Origin: Tragulus kanchil
Taxonomy: Eukaryota; Chordata; Mammalia; Artiodactyla; Tragulidae
NCBI GenBank assembly: GCA_022376925.1
Contig: JAIOJX010000004.1
Coordinates: 5,208,001-5,272,000 of the forward strand
Direction: 5' to 3'
Length of the DNA: 64,000 bases
The notes beneath the pieces were generated by a model. The model saw nothing but the letters and a program-made list of their open reading frames with translations. It searched no databases and was not told the DNA's origin. Shown here piece after piece: positions 46,417 to 60,889 of the stretch. How positions within the stretch are numbered: position 1 is the stretch's first letter; each line of letters begins with the position of its first letter. The position numbers were made by a program, and so were the translations under genes.

Positions 46417-47164
46417 GAGCCACTGAACCACCAAGGATGTTCCTTCCTGTGATCATTCTTGGTAAGTTCATCCATATAAAAGAACCACCTGTGCCCCAGT
46501 CTCTTACATCCTTGACCACCTTTGCTTCCAAGCAGCTTGTCCTCCATCCTACCCTACACGCTCACTTCTACCATCATACCCTAGATCCTGTCCCTAGATC
46601 TCCATCACTTTTTTATAAAAAGTTTCACTGGAATATAGTTGAGTTACAGTGTTGTGTTCCTGCACCACTTTCAGGTCTCTGTTTCAAGCACCCTATCCTT
46701 TGGGTGCTGCACTGACTCCTGCTGGTCTGCCTCACATCCAAAACTTTGCAGACCTATCAGATCTGTGACCACCTTAGGGCCTCTAGTCTGCTAAGGGTAG
46801 TCTGCGGCCTGCCCACTGCTCTTCCCTCCTGCATAGCTTCACTCCTTTTTCACCCAGTGACTGGTCAATTGTGCAAGCTCCCTGCTTCACACACTTGTCT
46901 CTCTTGTCCCTCTCCTGGTATTGTAGTCACCCTCCAAAGCCATAACACTGACCCAATGCACCTTTGCCTCTGATTTGAGACTACACCCAAGCCGTTGAAT
47001 GTAGCTACAGAACAAAAGGCAGATTTGCCAACTGGTTACACTTTAAACTTATGAAATCCTCAGGTGGTACATTTATAAAATGAAATATTACTCAGCCATA
47101 AAAAGGAATGAAACTGGGTCACTCGTAGTGATGTGGGTGAACCCAGAGTCTGGTACACAGAGTG

Positions 47165-49319
47165 AAGTAAGTCAAAAAGAGTATATTAACACATATATAT
47201 GGAATCTAGAAAAAATTGTACTGATGAACCTATAAGCAGGGCAAGAATAGAGACTCGGACATAGAGAATGAACTTGTGGACATAGTAGGGGAAGGATAGG
47301 ATGGTACAAATTGAGAGAGAAGAACTGACATATATACACTACTACGTGTAAAACAGAGAACTTAGTGCGAAGCTGCTGTATAGCACAGGGAGTCTAGCCC
47401 CATGTTCTGTGACAACCTTGAGGGGTGGGATGGGGCGGATGGGAGGGAGGCTCAGGAGGGAGGGGATATATGTATACATATGGCTAATTCACATTGTCAT
47501 AGAGCAGAACAACATTCTACAACACTGTAAAGCAATTATTCTCTGATTTAAAAAACCCACAGAACCTCAGGTGAGTCCTAGCACTGTGGGGCAAACCTAC
47601 TCTTTGTCTTATTTATGTGGCTCTTCTACTCTTTAAGACACTATTTCCTACCTCTTCTCTGAATTCAAAGTTCCATTACTCTCCCTCTTTTCACTGTCAT
47701 CTGATGACATTGTTCTTATTTCACTGAGAAAATAGAAGCCATCAGAAGAGAACTTCATTATCCTCCAGTTGCTAAATCTACACACTGCCCTGTGTCTGAA
47801 TGCATATATCAACTAGGCTTTCCTCCCACGAGAGGGGCTGAGCCATCCTCCTCCTGCACTGAGTCCCTTATCTTGTGCACTGGATCTCATCGCCTTCCCT
47901 TCACTTACTCAAGAGCCTTCCTCCTGCAATGATCCTTCCCTCTCTTCTGCATCATCAAACCTTTCCTTTCCACTGCGTCATTCCCATGAACATATAAACA
48001 TACCACAGGACCTTTCATCTCTCATCTCTCTGCTCCCTCACACAGCAAAGCTACTTAAAAGAGTCATCTCTACTCACTTTTCCAGATTTCTCACTTTCCA
48101 CTCTCTTGAATTTACCTCAGCTGACTTCATCCTTATTACTTCACTGAAACTGCTCTTGCAATGATGCTTCCCACTGCCAAACCCAATGGCAAAACTTTAG
48201 CCCTCTTCTCACTTGTCTTGACAGGAATAGAAATTTCGTAGTAAAAAGTAAGTCAAAAAGAGTATATTAACACATATATATGGAATCTAGAAAAAATTGT
48301 ACTGATGAACCTATAAGCAGGGCAAGAATAGAGACTCGGACATAGAGAATGAACTTGTGGACATAGTAGGGGAAGGATAGGATGGTACAAATTGAGAGAG
48401 AAGAACTGACATATATACACTACTACGTGTAAAACAGAGAACTTAGTGCGAAGCTGCTGTATAGCACAGGGAGTCTAGCCCCATGTTCTGTGACAACCTT
48501 GAGGGGTGGGATGGGGGCGGATGGGAGGGAGGCTCAGGAGGGAGGGGATATATGTATACATATGGCTAATTCACATTGTCATAGAGCAGAACAACATTCT
48601 ACAACACTGTAAAGCAATTATTCTCTGATTTAAAAAACCCACAGAACCTCAGGTGAGTCCTAGCACTGTGGGGCAAACCTACTCTTTGTCTTATTTATGT
48701 GGCTCTTCTACTCTTTAAGACACTATTTCCTACCTCTTCTCTGAATTCAAAGTTCCATTACTCTCCCTCTTTTCACTGTCATCTGATGACATTGTTCTTA
48801 TTTCACTGAGAAAATAGAAGCCATCAGAAGAGAACTTCATTATCCTCCAGTTGCTAAATCTACACACTGCCCTGTGTCTGAATGCATATATCAACTAGGC
48901 TTTCCTCCCACGAGAGGGGCTGAGCCATCCTCCTCCTGCACTGAGTCCCTTATCTTGTGCACTGGATCTCATCGCCTTCCCTTCACTTACTCAAGAGCCT
49001 TCCTCCTGCAATGATCCTTCCCTCTCTTCTGCATCATCAAACCTTTCCTTTCCACTGCGTCATTCCCATGAACATATAAACATACCACAGGACCTTTCAT
49101 CTCTCATCTCTCTGCTCCCTCACACAGCAAAGCTACTTAAAAGAGTCATCTCTACTCACTTTTCCAGATTTCTCACTTTCCACTCTCTTGAATTTACCTC
49201 AGCTGACTTCATCCTTATTACTTCACTGAAACTGCTCTTGCAATGATGCTTCCCACTGCCAAACCCAATGGCAAAACTTTAGCCCTCTTCTCACTTGTCT
49301 TGACAGGAATAGAAATTTC
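47165..49319. repeat. Tandem direct duplication 15 (offset 1081-1082 bp, 8-bp linker)
   Basis: 47165-48237 matches 48246-49319. Linker 48238-48245. With duplication 14 it gives three copies of the L1 3' end. Confidence 0.98.
47580..48237 (+). mobile_element. L2-like (CR1-clade) LINE segment
   Basis: 'catctgatgacattgttctt', 'cactgagaaaatagaagcca', 'ttgtgcactggatctcatcg' and 'ctgaaactgctcttgcaatg' follow the CT-rich course of the L2 coding region, decayed. Copy at 48660-49319. Confidence 0.65.
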
Positions 49320-49379
49320 AGTCTTTTCCACACACACAGTTTTTACGGCTGTGATTATAGACTCTAATGTGCCACCTCC

Positions 49380-50045
49380 TTTGATATTTCTGGCATTCAT
49401 GCCCTTGTTTATCTTCTCTTCTTGGGTGTGAGTGGGACCTGTGCTTGCTTCTAACCAATAGAATGTGGGAAAGATGATGTAACATCACTTTCATGATCAC
49501 AGTCTGTCATATAAGATTTTGTTTTACTAGCAGCCTCTAGAGACATCAAAGTCTAGTCGGCCTTTCTTTTCCTAAGGTAATAACTTATTTCTTGAGTGGT
49601 GAGATATGGATGTTTATTCTAATATCATTCTTTAAACTACACATATACATTTTATAAACCTTTTTGTATACATGCCATACTTCACAAGATAAAATGTAAG
49701 ACATGCAATAAATGAGATATTCTACAAACAAGAAAGTCTAGCTGGATTTAAAGAAGTAAGTGGTCATGTTAGGAGGCCCACATGGTTAGGAGCTGAAGGC
49801 CAGTAAGAAGCTGGGGTCTTCAGTCCGACAACAGCAAAGGAATTAATCATGCCAAAAAACCCGATCTTGGAGAAACACCATTTTCCAGTTGTGCCTTCCA
49901 GATGAGACTAGAGTTCAGCCAACACCTCATTTCAGCCAGGATCCATAAGCATAGGACTCAGTTAAGCCATGCCTGAACACAGAAACTGTGAGACAATAAA
50001 TGTATGTCGTTTTAAGCCACAAAATTCGTGGTAATTTGTTACACA
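49380..50045 (+). mobile_element. MLT1 (MaLR) LTR, interrupted
   Basis: 'gcttgcttctaaccaataga', later 'ccagatgagactagagttca', 'acagaaactgtgagacaata' and 'gttttaagccacaaaattcg' are the classic MLT1 3' half. A block near 49565-49765 is foreign. Copy at 50490-51155. Confidence 0.75.
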
Positions 50046-50092
50046 GCAATTCACAAAGAGACAGACACAACTGAGCAACCAACACAATAGGC
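50046..50092 (+). mobile_element. BovB-like 3' terminal scrap
   Basis: 'cacaaagagacagacacaac' then 'gagcaacc'. Copy at 51156-51202. Confidence 0.5.
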
Positions 50093-51463
50093 AAAATAAT
50101 CACCTTTTTTATATGTTTTTTCCATAATGGTATCTTACATTATATTTTAAAAAGCTCAGACACAATTTATATGCATATTAAACAGGTATCATTCAGTACT
50201 TTCACATGGCAAATTGTGACCATGGAACCCTAGGGTCTAAAGCTACTTAAAAGAGTCATCTCTACTCACTTTTCCAGATTTCTCACTTTCCACTCTCTTG
50301 AATTTACCTCAGCTGACTTCATCCTTATTACTTCACTGAAACTGCTCTTGCAATGATGCTTCCCACTGCCAAACCCAATGGCAAAACTTTAGCCCTCTTC
50401 TCACTTGTCTTGACAGGAATAGAAATTTCAGTCTTTTCCACACACACAGTTTTTACGGCTGTGATTATAGACTCTAATGTGCCACCTCCTTTGATATTTC
50501 TGGCATTCATGCCCTTGTTTATCTTCTCTTCTTGGGTGTGAGTGGGACCTGTGCTTGCTTCTAACCAATAGAATGTGGGAAAGATGATGTAACATCACTT
50601 TCATGATCACAGTCTGTCATATAAGATTTTGTTTTACTAGCAGCCTCTAGAGACATCAAAGTCTAGTCGGCCTTTCTTTTCCTAAGGTAATAACTTATTT
50701 CTTGAGTGGTGAGTATATGGATGTTTATTCTAATATCATTCTTTAAACTACACATATACATTTTATAAACCTTTTTGTATACATGCCATACTTCACAAGA
50801 TAAAATGTAAGACATGCAATAAATGAGATATTCTACAAACAAGAAAGTCTAGCTGGATTTAAAGAAGTAAGTGGTCATGTTAGGAGGCCCACATGGTTAG
50901 GAGCTGAAGGCCAGTAAGAAGCTGGGGTCTTCAGTCCGACAACAGCAAAGGAATTAATCATGCCAAAAACCTGATCTTGGAGAAACACCATTTTCCAGTT
51001 GTGCCTTCCAGATGAGACTAGAGTTCAGCCAACACCTCATTTCAGCCAGGATCCATAAGCATAGGACTCAGTTAAGCCATGCCTGAACACAGAAACTGTG
51101 AGACAATAAATGTATGTCGTTTTAAGCCACAAAATTCGTGGTAATTTGTTACACAGCAATTCACAAAGAGACAGACACAACTGAGCAACCAACACAATAG
51201 GCAAAATAATCACCTTTTTTATATGTTTTTTCCATAATGGTATCTTACATTATATTTTAAAAAGCTCAGACACAATTTATATGCATATTAAACAGGTATC
51301 ATTCAGTACTTTCACATGGCAAATTGTGACCATGGAACCCTAGGGTCTAAGAGAGGGGTCACAGAACCCAGAATTCTCATACTGCTTATCAAGTGTGACC
51401 CTGACCAAATATTTTTGTCTCTCTTAGGTCCAGTGTCCCATGTATAAAATGAACTGAGGGAGG

Positions 51464-51628
51464 TGGTTTCCCTGGTGATCCAGTGGTTAGGACTCTGTGC
51501 TTCCACTGCAGGGAGATGGGTTCAGTCCCTGGTTGGGGAAGTAAAATCCTGAAAGCCACAGATGTGGTCAAAAAAAACCCCAACAAGAATGAATGGGTTA
51601 AAATAAAGGTTTAAAAAAAAAAAAAAAG
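51464..51628 (+). mobile_element. CHR-type SINE
   Basis: 'tttccctggtgatccagtgg' and 'ggttcagtccctggttgggg', followed by two A-rich tails separated by a few bases. Confidence 0.82.
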
Positions 51629-51966
51629 ACTGAATGGGTTGTAGTAGACCATCTCAAAGAAACTCTAAAGTGCGATATATAATGATCCTGTGGCTGACTG
51701 AGAGCCCACGCAGTCACCTTTGGAGAAAAGGGCACTGCTGAAGCAGGGAAAAGAAGGACTCACAGAGCTGAAAGATGTGGGAGATGAATTTCCTTCCTAT
51801 TAATTTAATTGGTGAGAAAACCAAGGCCAGAAGAAAGGGACTTGCTAGTATATGGCAGAGCCAGCCTCAGCCCTTCCCTTGGGTTCCTATATCAGTGTTT
51901 TCCTCAGTGGCAACAAGAGGCACTTCCCTCTTCTAACCTCTCCCAGGTTCTCTGTTACCATTGTGA
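51629..51966. other. No gene seen
   Basis: Single-copy unassigned sequence. Confidence 0.4.
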
Positions 51967-54169
51967 GGTAACCCCAAGGTCTGCCCACCCTACAGATGGG
52001 ACCTAGTGGGTGTGCCCTGGATCTCTTAAGAGTGCCTGGGCCCAATCCTGGGAACATTCCTCAACCAGTGCTGCCTTTTTCTGCCTCACTTCAGGAGGAG
52101 CTACCAGTTGGTGCTGTCTTGTGCTGACATTGCGCTCAAGGAAGTGAGTCAGAGGTGGGGAGAGCTGTGGCTAAGCTGGCAGCCGTAGGCTGGTTTCAGG
52201 CAGACTGGAATCTAGAGCTTTGGAGAACCTAAGCCACCACATACTCTTCCTTTAAAAGTTAATATTCATATTCTAAAAAAAAAATTCCACAGTTAAATTC
52301 TTCATTTTTTAACCCAGGGATTTTACATTAAAGGTTAGAATCTCTTTATCTGACTCTCTCCACTCCTCTTTCTCTGAAAAAAAATGCTTTAATTGTTTTT
52401 CATTTTGTTCAATTCTTCAGTTCTCCATTTATTTGTATAACACACTTCAATGATACTTCTCAACTAATCAACATTATATTAGATGAAAATTTATACCTGT
52501 CAACCTCTCGTACTCCTTCTCTCAATATAATTGTCTCACTTTTAGTTTCTTTTAACTTATTTTTGTACTTAAAAATTATATAAGCATAAAGATAAGCTTC
52601 TTGGGCTTCCCTGGTGGTCCAGTGGGTGGAGACTCTGCCTTGCAGTGCAAAGGGTGCCAGTTCGATCCCCGGCCTGGGAAGATCCCATGTGCTGCAGAGT
52701 GGCTTAACTGGTGTGCCCCATTGCAAGCCAGTGCTCTAGAGCTCATGCGCCCAGAGCTGGTGCTCTGCAACAAGAGGGGCCACTGCGATGGGAGGCCCAT
52801 ACAGGCCATAGAATAAATATGGATGAAAACAAATTAAAAAAATCAATAGAAAAGAGATCAAAATTAAAAAAAAAAAAAAAGGTAAGTTTCTTATAAACAG
52901 TATTTGCGTTTCCTAATGCTGCTTTAGCAATTTACCACACATTTTGTGGCTAAGACAACAGAAATCCTACCTTGTAGTGCTGGAGGTCAAAAGTCCTAAA
53001 ATCAAGGTGCTGGCAGGGCTGTGTTCTTTCTGGAGGCTCTAGGGAGAATCTGCTTCCTTGCTTCTGTTACCTGGGTAACCCCAAGGTCTGCCCACCCTAC
53101 AGATGGGACCTAGTGGGTGTGCCCTGGATCTCTTAAGAGTGCCTGGGCCCAATCCTGGGAACATTCCTCAACCAGTGCTGCCTTTTTCTGCCTCACTTCA
53201 GGAGGAGCTACCAGTTGGTGCTGTCTTGTGCTGACATTGCGCTCAAGGAAGTGAGTCAGAGGTGGGGAGAGCTGTGGCTAAGCTGGCAGCCGTAGGCTGG
53301 TTTCAGGCAGACTGGAATCTAGAGCTTTGGAGAACCTAAGCCACCACATACTCTTCCTTTAAAAGTTAATATTCATATTCTAAAAAAAAAATTCCACAGT
53401 TAAATTCTTCATTTTTTAACCCAGGGATTTTACATTAAAGGTTAGAATCTCTTTATCTGACTCTCTCCACTCCTCTTTCTCTGAAAAAAAATGCTTTAAT
53501 TGTTTTTCATTTTGTTCAATTCTTCAGTTCTCCATTTATTTGTATAACACACTTCAATGATACTTCTCAACTAATCAACATTATATTAGATGAAAATTTA
53601 TACCTGTCAACCTCTCGTACTCCTTCTCTCAATATAATTGTCTCACTTTTAGTTTCTTTTAACTTATTTTTGTACTTAAAAATTATATAAGCATAAAGAT
53701 AAGCTTCTTGGGCTTCCCTGGTGGTCCAGTGGGTGGAGACTCTGCCTTGCAGTGCAAAGGGTGCCAGTTCGATCCCCGGCCTGGGAAGATCCCATGTGCT
53801 GCAGAGTGGCTTAACTGGTGTGCCCCATTGCAAGCCAGTGCTCTAGAGCTCATGCGCCCAGAGCTGGTGCTCTGCAACAAGAGGGGCCACTGCGATGGGA
53901 GGCCCATACAGGCCATAGAATAAATATGGATGAAAACAAATTAAAAAAATCAATAGAAAAGAGATCAAAATTAAAAAAAAAAAAAAGGTAAGTTTCTTAT
54001 AAACAGTATTTGCGTTTCCTAATGCTGCTTTAGCAATTTACCACACATTTTGTGGCTAAGACAACAGAAATCCTACCTTGTAGTGCTGGAGGTCAAAAGT
54101 CCTAAAATCAAGGTGCTGGCAGGGCTGTGTTCTTTCTGGAGGCTCTAGGGAGAATCTGCTTCCTTGCTT
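51967..54169. repeat. Tandem direct duplication 17 (offset 1107 bp, 10-bp linker)
   Basis: 51967-53063 matches 53074-54169. Linker 53064-53073, read with its neighbours, imitates the true left flank at about 51950-51966 with bases missing. Confidence 0.98.
52603..52875 (+). mobile_element. Young tRNA-derived SINE, short-tail type
   Basis: 'gggcttccctggtggtccag', B box 'ccagttcgatccccggcctg', tail 'atcaatagaaaagagatcaa' and A-run. Copy at 53710-53981. Confidence 0.92.
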
Positions 54170-54440
54170 TTCCAGTTTCTAAAGGCTGCTGGTACTCCCT
54201 TTGCTGGTTGCCCCTTCCTCCACCTTCAAAGTCAGCAGAGTAGCATCTTCTCTCTTCTCTGACCTTCCTGCTTTGCTCCTGTAAGAACCCTTGTGATCAG
54301 GCCCAAGCAAGACAATCCAGGATAACCTCCTCTCACCAAGATGTTTAACTTAATCCCACCTGCAAAGTCTCTTTTGCCATCTAAGGTAACGTATTCACAG
54401 GCTGTGGGAATTAGGACCTGGACATCTCTGGGGAACCATC
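54002..54440 (+). repeat. Old LTR-like interspersed repeat
   Basis: 'gtttcctaatgctgctttag', 'agtgctggaggtcaaaagtc', 'tgttctttctggaggctcta', 'tcacaggctgtgggaattag' and 'ggacctggacatctctgggg' follow a widespread mammalian repeat, probably an ERVL/MaLR LTR. Exact family uncertain. A truncated first copy is at 52895-53063. Confidence 0.6.
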
Positions 54441-55427
54441 ATTCCGCATACTCCACCTTATATCCTGGTTTGCCTGGAACAGTCCCACTATATGCCTTGT
54501 GTCCTGGTGTAAACATAAATACAGTTCCTTTACTCTCAAAAGGAACTCCACATGAACAAAAAATTATACCAATACACTATGTATCTAATGGTTCCCAATC
54601 TCTTTAATACCAAAACACATGTGGGAAATGACAAGTTTGTAGATCCTCAGGATAAAAGAACAAGCCTGCTCATGAGTAGAGGTAATTGTCTCAGAAGCTC
54701 CAGCCACTTTAGGACCTACCTCATTGCTCCCACGGAGAAAAGTATCAACATCTCAGCATCCCTATAACCCACTTATGGTACCCCATTGACCACAGCACAC
54801 CACACTAAAGCAGTAAGCCTGTTCTTCTGATGTTCTCTGTGTGAGCAGCATTTAACTCCAAGAAGTGTACTCAGGTTTTCATATACGTACACTGACACTC
54901 CTGTCAGGAGCTCAGATAGACAGATGGCTGGCATCTAATCACGTATGCCCTCCAGTTCTGTGTCTCTGCAGAAATTCCCATCCCTTGCCCATTCTACCAC
55001 ACATCAGAGTGTTGGTGTTGATGGTAAAGCAGTCCTACTGGTTTCTCTGGACAGGCTTTTGAACAGCTTGCAAAATTTTTCTCTGGGTATTCAGAGTGCC
55101 TAAGTCTCTTTACTTTGCAACATGCTTTTTCCTCTCAAAACATACTTGGTTTACCACAAAGACACAAGTGGTAAAACATTTTATCATCATTACCCCATTT
55201 CTAATTATCAAAGGTCCCAAGATCCCGGCTCAGAGGTCCAATATAGTGTGTTGATATGGCACCAGTACTTCTAGTACCTGAGCTGCTGTTTGTTCCCTTA
55301 GTGAGGCCCTTGCTGTAACAGTTGCTTTTCATCTTAACAGTGTTGCTAATTTACTGAATGGGATGCACTCTCCTTGGTCACAGCCAAGTTATATCTTGAC
55401 GTATTTGGCTTTATTTTCATTCCAAAA
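54441..55427. other. No gene recognised
   Basis: Single-copy. Frames of 65-88 codons show no domain. Confidence 0.4.
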
Positions 55428-55720
55428 GTAATTTTTTTTAAAAAAAAAAAAATTTGGCCTCCGTTTTTATTGGTTATTTATTTATTTATTTTCATCCATC
55501 TTCATTCTTTGGCCTATGTGGGCCTCTCATTGCAGTGGCCTCTCTTGTTGCAGAGCACTGGCTCTGGGCACATGCGCTCCAGAGTCCTGGCTCATATTGG
55601 ACACACCAGCCCAACTGCTCCAGCTCCATGGCACGTGGGATCTTCCCGGGCCAGGGATCAAACCAGTGCCCCTTGCACTGCAAGGCGGACTCTTTACCCA
55701 CTGGACCACCATGGAAGCCC
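55428..55720 (-). mobile_element. Young tRNA-derived SINE, short-tail type
   Basis: T-rich and (ttat)n side at 55428-55495, 'ttcatccatcttcattcttt', body, end 'ctggaccaccatggaagccc'. Confidence 0.92.
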
Positions 55721-55732
55721 TAAAATTAAGAC

Positions 55733-56065
55733 ATTTTTTTTTTTAAAGATTTATTTATTTATTTACTTTGGGCGGGGGTCGGGTTGGGGAGGGAGGGGTG
55801 CAGGCGGGCCACTTCTATTGGTCTTTCATTTCTCTGTTTTCATCCGTCTTTGTTTTTTGGCTCCTGTGGGCCTCCCATCGCCGTGGCGTCTGTCGTTGCA
55901 GAGCACCAGCTCTGGGCGCGTGCGCACCAGAGCTTCGGCGCGGTAATTTGACACATCGGTCCAGCCGCTCCGCGGCACGTGGGATCTTCCCAGGCCAGGG
56001 ATGGAACCAGCACCCCTTGCACTGCAAGGCGGTGTCCTTACCCACTGGACCACCAGGGGAAGCCC
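55733..56065 (-). mobile_element. Young tRNA-derived SINE, long-tail type
   Basis: Flanked by 'aaattaagac' (55723-55732 and 56066-56075). It retains many CpGs ('ccagccgctccgcggcacgt') and the long-tail block ('gggccacttctattggtctt' on plus). It landed directly beside the 55428-55720 SINE in the same orientation. Confidence 0.94.
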
Positions 56066-56075
56066 AAATTAAGAC

Positions 56076-56613
56076 TTTTTTAAGTTAACTTTTCAGCACT
56101 TGTGTGCCTCTCAATGAATTCTTGAATTATACTGTTATGGCTTATAGAATATTTTAAATTACACTAACAATGACTGCTTACATTACAGCTAATAAATGAC
56201 TCAGTCTGCCCACAGAAGTTCCATATTAACAACGGCATTCTCTGGCTTCTGACAAAATTGGGTGAGGACTTCTCTATTCCACCCTAAGTGAAGCACAGTT
56301 TACAGTTCACTCTTTTGAACATGAGTTGGGCTATTATGGGATACTCTAGGAAACTTTAAATTTGGGTAGGATTCTAAGTACTCCAAATTCAGCATATGAA
56401 GGGAACTTTATTGACATTTTTATACCACATCGTCTTACATTCATGCAATCCAGGTATAGAGACTGTGCTGTGCACCCTGGGGGTCTGTTTTCCTTCACCA
56501 AATATGCTCATTTTATGTGTGCTATTTGATAATCTCTGCATGACGTGGGACCATGGGCTGGGAAGCAAGAGACAAGAAACACATGATGTTTCTTGGCACT
56601 GCCCCTTCTCTCT
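56076..56613. other. No gene seen
   Basis: Unassigned single-copy sequence. Confidence 0.4.
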
Positions 56614-58850
56614 AGGCTTCCACTAAGGATGACAGATTGGATTCACTGACCCAAGGAGGACTTTCTTGCTCCAATAATCTAGAGTTAAAGGAGACTCCCT
56701 GGAAGAATCTCTCATTTTCTTTATGTCTAGGGCAAGAAAAAGAAAATGAAGGGAAAAGAAAAGAAACAACTACAAGAAAAAAACAGAATGAGCAGACACA
56801 CGTTGGTAAAAGAAAGGAAAGAAAGCAACAAGATGCTTAGTCTCACAAAGTGTGAGTATGGACTTTATTAACAAACAGGTTTCAACCCACAGTATTTTTT
56901 AAGAACACGGGTTGTGGAGTTATACAGAGCTTGTCTCCTGGTTCCATCCCTTAGATTCTTGTGTGACTTTGGGCTTAGTTTTCCTGTCTCTTTGCCTCAG
57001 TTTGACCTATTAAGTGGACTTAAAAATAATGACCTCATAGGGTTTTAGTGAGGAGCAAATGAGTTCTGTAAATCACATGGCAAACACTCAGTGCATCTAA
57101 ACTCTTACCATCATTACCATCACTTCTCTTGGGTCCTTCTGAGACACTGGGGACAGGAATTCTTATTTTAGGTGTTTGTAGACTGCTGTGCCCTTTCCCA
57201 TCCTCATGAGGCCATACAAATCCAATTCCTGAGTAAAGAACCCAGAGAGGCAAAGTAGGCGTATTCCTCTCATGCTGATCAACTCTGACCCTCCACTGAG
57301 GAGGACAGTGAGAGTAATTAGAATCACCTCCTGTGTCGGTATGTTGAGCTACAATGCACCAAATCCTCTCATGTCCATCAGACCCTGTTCTGGCTGAGAG
57401 GTGAGGATGCATAGGCTCAGGAGGTTAAGCCCCAAGAGGTCATGTCACGTGCCCAGGGCTACAGGAGGCTGGGAGGTTGTATCTCAACAGTTTTGCCATG
57501 TTCTCTGTCCTTTGATGGCATTCCCCACTCTGGAATTCTGGTCTTGGCATTGATTAACTGTGTAAACCTGAGTGAATTTTTAATCTTTCTCAAGTGCATT
57601 TTTGGACTTGTGGGCACACTGGGGGAAGGAAAGACTGGAATAAACAGAGAAAGTAGCATCAATATATATACACTACCATGTGTGAAGTAGATAGCTGGTG
57701 AGACATTGTTACATAGGGCCCACTTAGAGGCTGGATGGGGGGGTGAAGGCTTCCACTAAGGATGACAGATTGGATTCACTGACCCAAGGAGGACTTTCTT
57801 GCTCCAATAATCTAGAGTTAAAGGAGACTCCCTGGAAGAATCTCTCATTTTCTTTATGTCTAGGGCAAGAAAAAGAAAATGAAGGGAAAAGAAAAGAAAC
57901 AACTACAAGAAAAAAACAGAATGAGCAGACACACGTTGGTAAAAGAAAGGAAAGAAAGCAACAAGATGCTTAGTCTCACAAAGTGTGAGTATGGACTTTA
58001 TTAACAAACAGGTTTCAACCCACAGTATTTTTTAAGAACACGGGTTGTGGAGTTATACAGAGCTTGTCTCCTGGTTCCATCCCTTAGATTCTTGTGTGAC
58101 TTTGGGCTTAGTTTTCCTGTCTCTTTGCCTCAGTTTGACCTATTAAGTGGACTTAAAAATAATGACCTCATAGGGTTTTAGTGAGGAGCAAATGAGTTCT
58201 GTAAATCACATGGCAAACACTCAGTGCATCTAAACTCTTACCATCATTACCATCACTTCTCTTGGGTCCTTCTGAGACACTGGGGACAGGAATTCTTATT
58301 TTAGGTGTTTGTAGACTGCTGTGCCCTTTCCCATCCTCATGAGGCCATACAAATCCAATTCCTGAGTAAAGAACCCAGAGAGGCAAAGTAGGCGTATTCC
58401 TCTCATGCTGATCAACTCTGACCCTCCACTGAGGAGGACAGTGAGAGTAATTAGAATCACCTCCTGTGTCGGTATGTTGAGCTACAATGCACCAAATCCT
58501 CTCATGTCCATCAGACCCTTTTCTGGCTGAGAGGTGAGGAGGCAGAGGCTCAGGGAGGTTAAGCCCCAAGAGGTCATGTCACGTGCCCAGGGCTACAGGA
58601 GGCTGGGAGGTTGTATCTCAACAGTTTTGCCATGTTCTCTGTCCTTTGATGGCATTCCCCACTCTGGAATTCTGGTCTTGGCATTGATTAACTGTGTAAA
58701 CCTGAGTGAATTTTTAATCTTTCTCAAGTGCATTTTTGGACTTGTGGGCACACTGGGGGAAGGAAAGACTGGAATAAACAGAGAAAGTAGCATCAATATA
58801 TATACACTACCATGTGTGAAGTAGATAGCTGGTGAGACATTGTTACATAG
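56614..58850. repeat. Tandem direct duplication 18 (offset 1133 bp, 30-bp linker)
   Basis: 56614-57716 matches 57747-58850. Linker 57717-57746 is an abbreviated version of the true right flank at 58851-58907. The last few hundred bases of copy one also carry extra mismatches (for example near 57410 versus 58541). Confidence 0.97.
56895..57105 (-). repeat. MIR SINE
   Basis: 'gtctctttgcctcagtttga', 'aataatgacctcatagggtt' and 'gtgaggagcaaatgagttct' are reverse-strand MIR. Copy at 58028-58238. Confidence 0.82.
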
Positions 58851-59018
58851 CACAGAGAGCCCAGCCTGGTGCTCTGTGATGACTTAGAGGGGCTGGATGG
58901 GGGGAGGGGAGGGAGACTTAAGAGGGACATTATGTATGTATAATTATGGCTGATTTGTGTGGCTGTATGGCAGAACCCAACAGAACATTGTAAAGCAATT
59001 TTCCTCCAATTAAAAAAT
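58790..59018 (+). mobile_element. L1 3' end
   Basis: 'atatacactaccatgtgtga', 'acagagagcccagcctggtg', then a G-rich run and 'attgtaaagcaattttcctc' with an A-rich end. A shorter, garbled form is at 57655-57740 at the edge of duplication 18. Confidence 0.85.
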
Positions 59019-59027
59019 AAAGTCCAG
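59019..59027 (+). repeat. Left target-site duplication of the HNRNPA3 retrocopy
   Basis: 'aaagtccag' resembles 'agagtccag' at 60880-60888 beyond the A-run. Short, so moderate confidence. Confidence 0.6.
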
Positions 59028-60879
<1,852 letters not shown>

Positions 60880-60889
60880 AGAGTCCAGT

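Larger units (their letters stand above)
45331..47501. repeat. Tandem direct duplication 14 (1086 bp unit, seamless)
   Basis: 45331-46416 is followed directly by 46417-47501. It overlaps duplication 13, so bases around 44235-44497 exist three times. Confidence 0.98.
49129..51348. repeat. Tandem direct duplication 16 (1110 bp unit, seamless)
   Basis: 49129-50238 is followed directly by 50239-51348. Two single-base indels (near 49605 and 49860) cancel. Confidence 0.98.
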
